The notes beneath the pieces were generated by a model. The model was not told where the DNA came from. It did no database searches and saw nothing but the letters and a program-made list of their open reading frames with translations. The translations under genes were made by a program, and so were the position numbers. A stretch of DNA of 6,029 nucleotides from an uncultured Actinomycetes bacterium (lineage in GTDB: Bacteria > Actinomycetota > Actinomycetes > Nanopelagicales > Nanopelagicaceae), in NCBI GenBank assembly GCA_903932885.1, contig CAIZHT010000169.1, forward strand, positions 1 to 6,029, in the 5' to 3' direction. Below are positions 1 through 5,507 of this stretch, piece after piece; within the stretch, counting starts at the first letter, position 1; each line of letters starts with the position of its first letter.

Positions 1-1158
1 AACAACTTTGTAAGGAATAGCAGCACGCATAAAGATTTCTTCAAAGATTCGAGACTGTGCATTGGTGCGATAGAAGACGGCGGTATCACCTGGGTTTGAG
101 TGGCCCATATCTTGAAGTGAACGAATCTCACTCTTAATAAATTCTGCCTCGTCGTACTCAGATTCTGCAACATATCCAGTTAGCGGTGCACCGGATCCGG
201 CATCAGACCAGAGGTTCTTCTCTTTACGTGATTCATTCTTGGTAATTACTGCATTTGCAGCGTTGAGAATATTTTGGGTTGAGCGGTAATTCTGCTCAAG
301 TAAGACAGTGGAAGCGTTTGGATAATCGACTTCGAATTGCAGAATATTGCGAATAGTTGCACCACGGAAACCATAGATTGATTGGTCAGCATCACCTACT
401 ACACAGAGTTCAGCTAATGGGAAGCCGTCGCCTTCAACGCCTGTGAGCTCTTTAATCAAGACATACTGAGCATGGTTGGTATCTTGATATTCATCGACCA
501 AGATATGGCGAAAGCGCGATCTAAAGCGAGCCTTTGCTTCAGGGAACTTCTGTAAGACCTGCACCGTCTTCATAATCAGATCATCAAAATCCATCGCATT
601 GGCTTGCTGCAAGCGCTTTTCATACAAGGTGTAGACATCGGCAACAATCGTTTCAAATTGATTAGTGGCAGCAGATAAATACTCGTAGGGAGTTTGTAGC
701 TCATTCTTCGCATTAGAAATCAAGTTCTGGAATTGACGGGCTGGGTAGCGCTTTGGATCTAGATTGAGAGTCTCCATCACTCGCGAGATGAGCTTCTGTG
801 AATCAGCTGAGTCATAGATGCTGAAGGTGCTGCTGTAACCAAGACGCTCTACCTCTTGTCGCAGCATGCGCACACATGATGAGTGAAAAGTTGAGACCCA
901 CATTGATTTTGCGATGGGACCAACAAGTTCTGTGACGCGTTCCTTCATCTCGCCAGCAGCCTTATTGGTAAAGGTAATTGCGAGAATTTCATAGGGACGA
1001 ACTTCTCGTCGCGCCATAATGTAGGCAATCCTTCGAGTAAGAACTCGAGTCTTTCCAGAACCAGCACCTGCAACTACTAAGAGAGGTGTTCCGGCATGAG
1101 AGACAGCCTTCTGTTGCTGCGGATTAAGTCCGTCAAGCAATGGGTCGGTCGCACTCAT
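1..1158 (-). CDS. pcrA: ATP-dependent DNA helicase PcrA/UvrD type, N-terminal 386 residues (3' end outside window)
   Basis: This is a superfamily 1A 3'-5' DNA helicase that unwinds DNA in nucleotide excision and mismatch repair and clears replication obstacles in the cytoplasm. The reading frame is open from the ATG at 1158 to the window edge. Visible in order are a Q motif (LNPQQ, residues 11-15), Walker A (GAGSGKT, 31-37), motif Ia (TFTNKAAGEM, 62-71), motif II/Walker B (LVDEYQDTN, 220-228), motif III (GDADQSIYGFRGA, 255-267) and motif IV (QNYRST, 289-294). The fragment ends at IPYKVV, the start of the region that links domain 1A/1B to 2A. Family members are usually 700-800 residues, so about half is present. 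The sequence resembles actinobacterial UvrD1/PcrA more than E. coli UvrD or Rep. The gene is transcribed divergently from the deacetylase gene. No frameshift or missing motif is seen. UvrD1 versus another paralogue cannot be settled without the C-terminus. Confidence 0.95.
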   Translation of the reverse strand, partial: MSATDPLLDGLNPQQQKAVSHAGTPLLVVAGAGSGKTRVLTRRIAYIMARREVRPYEILAITFTNKAAGEMKERVTELVGPIAKSMWVSTFHSSCVRMLRQEVERLGYSSTFSIYDSADSQKLISRVMETLNLDPKRYPARQFQNLISNAKNELQTPYEYLSAATNQFETIVADVYTLYEKRLQQANAMDFDDLIMKTVQVLQKFPEAKARFRSRFRHILVDEYQDTNHAQYVLIKELTGVEGDGFPLAELCVVGDADQSIYGFRGATIRNILQFEVDYPNASTVLLEQNYRSTQNILNAANAVITKNESRKEKNLWSDAGSGAPLTGYVAESEYDEAEFIKSEIRSLQDMGHSNPGDTAVFYRTNAQSRIFEEIFMRAAIPYKVV

Positions 1159-1205
1159 GGCGGGGAGTCTATTAGGATTCACCCACACGTAGAGAAAGTT
1201 GCATT
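1159..1205. promoter_or_regulatory. Divergent intergenic promoter region between pcrA and the PIG-L gene
   Basis: These 47 bases are the only DNA between two divergent start codons, so both promoters must lie here or reach into the coding regions. On the minus strand TAGACT (1166-1171) fits the actinobacterial TANNNT -10 pattern. On the plus strand TAGGAT (1173-1178) fits the same pattern and would give a short leader before the GTG at 1206. No convincing -35 element is seen on either side. The two -10 candidates lie next to each other, so polymerases could compete. The promoter assignments are inference. Confidence 0.45.
1166..1171 (-). promoter_or_regulatory. Candidate -10 box for leaderless pcrA transcription
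   Basis: Read on the minus strand this is TAGACT, followed by 7 bases (CCCCGCC) and then the pcrA ATG. That spacing would put transcription initiation at or next to the start codon. No Shine-Dalgarno-like purine stretch precedes this ATG, which agrees with leaderless initiation, a common mode in actinobacteria. A six-base degenerate motif can arise by chance, so confidence is modest. Confidence 0.35.
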
Positions 1206-1931
1206 GTGGAGCCGTTAGCAGATTCAGAGATCAAGCGCGTATTAGTCGTCAATGCTCACCCAGATGATTCAGATTTCGGTGCATCCGGAACTATTGCTCA
1301 GTGGGTTCAGAAGGGCATTGAAGTCTCTTATGTACTCTGCACAAATGGCGATCAAGGCGGCGAAGAATCTGAATACTCCAAGGAGGAAATGCCTGCAGTT
1401 CGCCAACGCGAACAACGTGCAGCATGCGCTGTCCTGGGTATATCTGATGTGACTTTCCTAAATTATGTAGATGGCCATCTCGAAGCAACTATCGCTCTTC
1501 GCAAGGATATTGTCCGCCAGATTCGACGTGTGCAGCCAGATCGCATTGTCTGCCAATCTCCTGAACGTAACTGGGAGCGCATCGGTGCAAGCCATCCAGA
1601 TCACTTAGCTGCAGGTGAAGCGACAATTCAGGCTGTCTATCCTGATGCACGTAACCCATATGCATTTACAGATTTGTTAGACGTTGAAGGGTTGCAACCT
1701 TGGAAGGTAAAGGAAGTGTGGATGCAGGGCCATGCCCATCCAGACCACTTTGTAGATATCACTTCTACCTTCGATATAAAGGTCAAGACGCTTAAAGAAC
1801 ATGCATCGCAGACTGCTCACAATACAGAGCTTGAAAACATGCTCCGCGAATGGGGTCAGCGCAATGCAGGCCTTGGCGGATTACCAGAAGGTCGTATTGC
1901 TGAAGCTTTTAAAATCGTAAACACAAATTAG
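1206..1931 (+). CDS. PIG-L/LmbE family zinc-dependent N-deacetylase (241 aa)
   Basis: This is a member of the PIG-L (LmbE-like) family, zinc enzymes that remove N-acetyl groups from GlcNAc-type sugars; relatives include MshB and Mca of mycothiol metabolism. The N-terminal AHPDDSDFG (residues 17-25) supplies the predicted zinc ligands H18 and D21 and the general base D20. A second motif, SHPDHLAAG (129-137), supplies H130 and H133, where H133 matches the third zinc ligand of MshB. Other conserved patches are CTNGDQGGEE (45-54) and SPERNWERI (118-126). No signal peptide is seen, so the enzyme is cytoplasmic. The start is GTG, since an in-frame TAG at 1173-1175 excludes extension to any earlier ATG or GTG, and a weak AGAGAAAG (1191-1198) lies 7 bases upstream. 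At 241 residues it is shorter than typical MshB or Mca, so I do not assign mycothiol synthesis. The true substrate is unknown. Confidence 0.88.
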   Translation: MEPLADSEIKRVLVVNAHPDDSDFGASGTIAQWVQKGIEVSYVLCTNGDQGGEESEYSKEEMPAVRQREQRAACAVLGISDVTFLNYVDGHLEATIALRKDIVRQIRRVQPDRIVCQSPERNWERIGASHPDHLAAGEATIQAVYPDARNPYAFTDLLDVEGLQPWKVKEVWMQGHAHPDHFVDITSTFDIKVKTLKEHASQTAHNTELENMLREWGQRNAGLGGLPEGRIAEAFKIVNTN

Positions 1932-1936
1932 ACGAT

Positions 1937-1953
1937 TTCAGTTAAATACTGAA
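1937..1953. terminator. Weak hairpin at the convergent gene ends
   Basis: TTCAG (1937-1941) and CTGAA (1949-1953) can pair as a 5-base-pair stem with a 7-base loop. It lies between the two convergent stop codons and covers the stop of the metallo-hydrolase gene. No T-run follows on either strand, so a classical intrinsic terminator is unlikely. It is listed because it is the only structure where transcription from both sides should end. Confidence 0.2.
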
Positions 1954-2898
1954 GGTATCTATCCCTGCCGCGTTCTTGCCTCTCTTAATTTTTCCATAGG
2001 ACTCAAGCACTTCAAGATGTCCAAGAACTGGATATACCAAGTACTTATAGACAGGATCTGGCCACGGTCCCATTCGATCGTGGGCTATCTCAATCAACTC
2101 CAACATGGTAATTGGTTTAGCAGCTGCTTGAATTGTCTCAAAAGAAATTTTCTCAATTCGATCTGTATATGCAAGTGATAGATCAAGGAAATCAAGACCT
2201 AACTGACCTTTATAGCGTGGGTAATGAGAAGTGAGAACTTCACTTGGTTTGTAAGCTTTTAGCAATCGAATAGATGAGCGGTAGGCCTCAACGAATCTAT
2301 AGGTTGGCGGGAAAGCTGGAGCGCCATCTGCTAGAAGGACTGACTCTCCTAGAACTGCATCTCCGATGATCACTGCGCCGGTTTCTTCATCGAGCACGGA
2401 TATATGTCCCCATGAGTGTCCAGGCGTGTGGAGTATTTCAACCATACGGCCACCTAGGTCAATGCGTTCATTGCCTGCAAAACCAATATCAATCTTTGTT
2501 TCAAAAGCAACGGTACGAATGAAATCAACGGCTTCCTGCGACTCGGCAAAATCGTGATCATGAGCAAACTCGTTATAACGATCATCAATCATGATCTGTA
2601 AATTCTCAATCATCGGGCGATCTCGCTCACCACAACAGATAAGCGCATTTGGCATGAGTTCCTTTACAGCCCCGTTGCCTCCAGTGTGGTCATAATCAGA
2701 GTGTGTATTGATTGCATAGCGAACTTTATTCAGAGAGAGATTATTAGCTTTAAAGTAAGGCACCAACGTTTCGCGGATTGAGGCATCAAAACCTGTATCA
2801 ACAAGCAAAATCTCTGCTTTGCCAACAATTGCATAGAGCGCAACGTAGCGCGGTCCTATAGGGCATTCGATTCGGTGTATTCCTGGGAGTATTTCCAT
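1942..2898 (-). CDS. Metallo-beta-lactamase-fold hydrolase with C-terminal winged-helix-like tail (318 aa)
   Basis: This is an MBL-fold hydrolase of the glyoxalase II/LACTB2-like group, whose members cleave thioesters, lactones, phosphodiesters or RNA with a two-metal site. The metal motif is THSDYDHTGG (residues 65-74), giving H66, D68, D70 and H71; the usual HxHxDH has Asp in place of the second His. Later ligands are present: H161 in HTPGHSWG (157-164), D180 in IIGDAVLG, and H225 in TSHYP. Residues about 250-300 are helical with a GPWPDP segment and resemble the winged-helix tail that follows the MBL domain in LACTB2-type proteins. No signal peptide is seen. The start is supported by a strong AGGAGAG (2906-2912) 7 bases before the ATG, which overlaps the stop codon of the upstream crotonase gene. 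It is the last gene of the five-gene operon. The substrate is unknown; a thioester or lactone product of the neighbouring enzymes is a reasonable guess. Confidence 0.87.
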   Translation of the reverse strand: MEILPGIHRIECPIGPRYVALYAIVGKAEILLVDTGFDASIRETLVPYFKANNLSLNKVRYAINTHSDYDHTGGNGAVKELMPNALICCGERDRPMIENLQIMIDDRYNEFAHDHDFAESQEAVDFIRTVAFETKIDIGFAGNERIDLGGRMVEILHTPGHSWGHISVLDEETGAVIIGDAVLGESVLLADGAPAFPPTYRFVEAYRSSIRLLKAYKPSEVLTSHYPRYKGQLGLDFLDLSLAYTDRIEKISFETIQAAAKPITMLELIEIAHDRMGPWPDPVYKYLVYPVLGHLEVLESYGKIKRGKNAAGIDTFSI

Positions 2899-2905
2899 TT
2901 CGTGA

Positions 2906-2912
2906 CTCTCCT
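2906..2912 (-). promoter_or_regulatory. Ribosome binding site of the MBL-fold gene overlapping the upstream stop codon
   Basis: On the minus strand AGGAGAG lies 7 bases before the ATG at 2898. It shares two bases with the TAG stop (2911-2913) of the preceding crotonase gene. It is the strongest Shine-Dalgarno sequence in the operon. It fixes the start codon and suggests coupled or reinitiating translation. Confidence 0.75.
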
Positions 2913-3699
2913 ATCTTCCTTTGAATTGTGGGGTTCGTTTTTCAGCAAAGGCCGCACGACCTTCATCGCTATCTTCTGTAGTAAAGCAGTACGCAAATGT
3001 GTCGTTCTCGTACTGAAGTCCAATATCTATAGCAGTTGACATTGAGACACGTACAAGATGTTTCGCTAGCTCGGACGCAATGGGAGCATTGGCTGCGATA
3101 CGAGATGCAAGATCATCTACTTTTGCATCTATCTCGCTATCTTCAAAGACTCTGTCGACTAACCCCCAGTTTTCTGCTTCTTCTGCAGTGACCATGTCGC
3201 CGGTAAGCAACATTTCCAGTGCGCGACCAGAAGACATAACTCGCGGAAGAAGTTGGGTATTTCCTGCACCACCATGCCAACCAAGTTTGATCTCGCCTGC
3301 ACCAAATTTGGAATCAGGTGTTGCATAACGAATATCAGACATGAGCGCCATTTCGAGTCCGCCACCGATGCAGTAGCCCCTAATCTTGGAAATGACCGGC
3401 TTGCGAATCTTCCAGATACCGCGTGCGTAATCGACACGATTTCGCAGTTGCCAATTAGATCCGTAATCGTCAAGAACTTTGACATCACTTCCGGCAGAGA
3501 ATGCTTTACTTCCCACTCCGGTCAGAACAACTACTCGTATCGAATCCTCACTATTGATGTGGGTTACTAACTGCATGAGAGCTTTACCCATTGCAGGAGT
3601 CATTGTGTTGAGTTTGCCCGGACGATTTAAGCTAATAGTTGCAACAGCTCCTTCCTGCACATAGAGCAACTCATCAGGTAGCACTGGAAACGTACTCAT
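2911..3699 (-). CDS. Crotonase-superfamily protein, enoyl-CoA hydratase/isomerase-like, copy 1 (262 aa, complete)
   Basis: This full-length crotonase-fold protein has the normal family length. Crotonases bind acyl-CoA thioesters and stabilise an enolate in an oxyanion hole. The CoA-binding region AFSAGSDVK (residues 66-74) and the signature IGGGLEMALMSD (111-122) are present. The two glutamates matching E144 and E164 of rat mitochondrial enoyl-CoA hydratase are E116 and E136, exactly 20 apart, so hydratase or dehydratase chemistry is possible. After E136 the usual GTIPGAGGTQRL-type loop is GWHGGAGNTQLL. The C-terminus has the usual AFAEKR...FKGR ending. Its start overlaps the regulator's stop as ATGA, with AAGAAAGG 9 bases upstream (3709-3716). 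It is paralogous to the partial crotonase at the right edge; by hand count about 90 of 173 residues are identical in an ungapped alignment. Hydratase, isomerase, lyase and decarboxylase functions cannot be told apart here. Confidence 0.92.
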   Translation of the reverse strand: MSTFPVLPDELLYVQEGAVATISLNRPGKLNTMTPAMGKALMQLVTHINSEDSIRVVVLTGVGSKAFSAGSDVKVLDDYGSNWQLRNRVDYARGIWKIRKPVISKIRGYCIGGGLEMALMSDIRYATPDSKFGAGEIKLGWHGGAGNTQLLPRVMSSGRALEMLLTGDMVTAEEAENWGLVDRVFEDSEIDAKVDDLASRIAANAPIASELAKHLVRVSMSTAIDIGLQYENDTFAYCFTTEDSDEGRAAFAEKRTPQFKGR

Positions 3700-4418
3700 T
3701 TTGTTATGCCTTTCTTACGAGCATCTGTCGAAGCCTGAATAGCTTGGCTCAGAAGCGCTTTCATGGCCGCTTCTGCAAGGTCGGCATCCTCTTCGACAAT
3801 TGCATCGAGAACTGCCTGGTGCTGAACAAGGAAGTCTCCATCATCAATTACGTGGCGTACCATGTCATCTCTGATCTTTAACAGTGGAATGAAGAGTTTG
3901 CCAATACGTTTCATCAATTCATTCTGCGTCGCATCTAATAGAGCTTGGTGAAATGCCGCATCTGCTTCACCTATAGCATCAGATTGTGGTCCCTCTTGAT
4001 AAAAGGCATCAGTCATCTTCTTCAGCGAATTTGTCAGTGCTGAAATATCTTTGCTTCCACGTCGCTTTGCAGCAATACGTGCAACCCAGGGTTCGTAACT
4101 TGCACGTACTTCTTCAAGGTCACGTACTAGTTCGCGTCCTAGACCTGATGCTTGAAGCCAAGAGATAACATCTGGATCTAATAGATTCCATTCATGTCGC
4201 TCTAAGACAATTGTTCCCGTTTTAGTGCGCGCTCGTGTTAAACCCTTGTCATGAAGCACTTTGAGGGCTTCACGCACAACTGTGCGACTGACGCCAAACT
4301 GCGCTTCAAGCACGTCAGATGTGATGACAGATCCGGGGGCAATCTTTCCTGAAACAATTTGATTACCGAGTGAGATCACAATCTGAGTTGGCAAATTGCG
4401 AGCTATTTTGGTTTTCAT
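3696..4418 (-). CDS. GntR-family transcriptional regulator, FadR subfamily with FCD ligand domain (240 aa)
   Basis: This is a cytoplasmic DNA-binding regulator. An N-terminal winged helix-turn-helix spans about residues 8-72, with recognition segment FGVSRTVVREALKVL (41-55) and wing KTGTIV (66-71). A WNLLDPDVISWL linker (77-88) follows, of a kind I associate with FadR-family regulators of sugar-acid genes such as DgoR. The FCD effector domain fills about 95-235. Three of its four expected metal ligands are visible: D153, H157 (DAAFH) and H200 (QHQAVL). The fourth, usually His in an AMxxHL-like context, appears to be L222 (AMKALL). The ATG overlaps the stop of the hydrolase gene (ATGA), and the TGA overlaps the start of the next crotonase in the same way. 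It probably controls its own operon in response to a small acid or sugar acid; the ligand is inferred. A perfect inverted repeat sits 8 bases upstream of its start codon. Confidence 0.92.
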   Translation of the reverse strand: MKTKIARNLPTQIVISLGNQIVSGKIAPGSVITSDVLEAQFGVSRTVVREALKVLHDKGLTRARTKTGTIVLERHEWNLLDPDVISWLQASGLGRELVRDLEEVRASYEPWVARIAAKRRGSKDISALTNSLKKMTDAFYQEGPQSDAIGEADAAFHQALLDATQNELMKRIGKLFIPLLKIRDDMVRHVIDDGDFLVQHQAVLDAIVEEDADLAEAAMKALLSQAIQASTDARKKGITK

Positions 4419-5503
4419 AGAAGTGAATCTGTTTCACAGATAGCAAGCGCTACTGGCCCTTGTCCCCAAGGAACAGAAAATCCGCGCGGAGTAAATTCAT
4501 AATGTGACTTTCGTGTTGATGCCATCACCGCAGCGGTTACATTTTGAAGTTCTCCTGCAGCGTCAGTATCTGCAATTACTCCAGCAAGAGCGTTGATCAT
4601 TGCTGGTTTAACAATCGCTTCGTCAACAATCCCAAGTTTAATAGCCCGAGCAAAGCCGGTTGCCATGAAACCTGCCGTTGATCCTTCTTCACCTGAGCGT
4701 TCACTATCAACAACACACCACCAACGACCATCTGCGCGCTGGAGCTTGATCATTGCATAGATCAGTTTTGTTGCAGCATCCTGAATTTTCTTTCGGCCAG
4801 GATGATCCAGTGGAATATTTTTGAGCACATCGAGCATGCCAAGCAGCGCCCAACCTTGGCCTCGACCCCAACCTGGCGCCCATGTTCCTTCGACTCCATT
4901 CATAAAGAAGTGATCAAAGATTCCGTTCTCCTTTTGCAAAGCATCGATATATGCATGCGCTTGGTCAACACCAACCTCAATCAGCTCTTTCTTGCCAGTC
5001 TCTTTGCCAAGAGCTGTGAAAAATGGTGGATCAAAGTGGAGACAGTCAATGCATGTTCCCCCTGGTGGGTTTGCAAGCCATTCGGCTTCATTCTTAGGTA
5101 GTTCTTCTCCACCGTAAGGTGGAATCAAACAGAGAGATTCCCATGTGTCATAAATTCCACGATCTTTTGTGCGACTCATTAAATATGTTGCCAAGAGATT
5201 CAGCGACTCGATGATGCTCTTATCTTTAGTCTCATGAGCGACCTCAACCATGGCTACACCTGGCGCAGTGCAATCAAGGCGACGAAATGGCTCTGGTCGA
5301 CTTGCCCAGGCACGAATCCAGCCATTTGCAAAGGCAAAATAAGTTGGGTCTTTGAGTAAACGCCCTGTCTCTAAAATTCCCTCAAAACCTGTTGAGTCTC
5401 CAAAGTTCCAACTCTTATAAGGCATTGCAAGAAGTGACTTCCCTACTTTTTCTAGGAGTGCGATTCTTTCCTCGCGCGATGGCAGTGCTGGTGCTTGAGT
5501 CAT
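4415..5503 (-). CDS. GH88/GH105-family hydrolase, unsaturated uronyl hydrolase-like (362 aa)
   Basis: This is a predicted (alpha/alpha)6-barrel hydrolase related to unsaturated glucuronyl and rhamnogalacturonyl hydrolases, which hydrate the 4,5-double bond of a terminal unsaturated uronate and so release it from short oligosaccharides. Recognisable blocks are GFEGILETGRLL (residues 39-50), LDCTAPG (76-82), CIDCLHFDPPF (151-161) with D153 as the likely equivalent of YteR D143, GIFDHFF (194-200), WGRGQGW (212-218), RADGRWW (256-262), EEGSTAGF (272-279) and a closing GQGPVALAI-type end. No signal peptide is present, which fits the cytoplasmic location usual for GH105 and implies an imported substrate. 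I place the start at the ATG at 5503, 4 bases after the upstream stop, with AAGGGACGG (5511-5519) as ribosome binding site. A longer frame to 5569 would overlap the conserved end of the crotonase and adds only unrelated residues. The assignment to GH88/GH105 is good; the exact substrate is not known. Confidence 0.82.
   Translation of the reverse strand: MTQAPALPSREERIALLEKVGKSLLAMPYKSWNFGDSTGFEGILETGRLLKDPTYFAFANGWIRAWASRPEPFRRLDCTAPGVAMVEVAHETKDKSIIESLNLLATYLMSRTKDRGIYDTWESLCLIPPYGGEELPKNEAEWLANPPGGTCIDCLHFDPPFFTALGKETGKKELIEVGVDQAHAYIDALQKENGIFDHFFMNGVEGTWAPGWGRGQGWALLGMLDVLKNIPLDHPGRKKIQDAATKLIYAMIKLQRADGRWWCVVDSERSGEEGSTAGFMATGFARAIKLGIVDEAIVKPAMINALAGVIADTDAAGELQNVTAAVMASTRKSHYEFTPRGFSVPWGQGPVALAICETDSLL
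4427..4441. repeat. Perfect inverted repeat with GT-N3-AC core upstream of the gntR start
   Basis: The sequence is ATCTGT-TTC-ACAGAT on the plus strand, two exact 6-base arms around 3 bases. It lies in the last codons of the hydrolase gene and ends 8 bases before the regulator's ATG. FadR-subfamily operators are short palindromes with GT and AC half-sites; PdhR-type sites have GT-N3-AC. It is therefore a candidate operator for the regulator. In the mRNA it can instead form a 6-base-pair hairpin with a GAA loop where a Shine-Dalgarno would be. I saw no second copy in the window. Because it is inside coding sequence, chance is a real alternative. Confidence 0.4.
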
Positions 5504-5507
5504 TGAT

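Noticed and set aside
3159..3488. 109-codon open frame on the minus strand
   Set aside because: It is in another frame of the same strand inside crotonase copy 1, whose own frame carries all the conserved motifs.
3253..3570. 105-codon open frame on the plus strand
   Set aside because: It is antisense to crotonase copy 1, with a composition that looks like reversed coding sequence and no motif.
4802..5101. 99-codon open frame on the plus strand
   Set aside because: It is antisense to the most conserved part of the GH88/GH105 gene and shows no domain.
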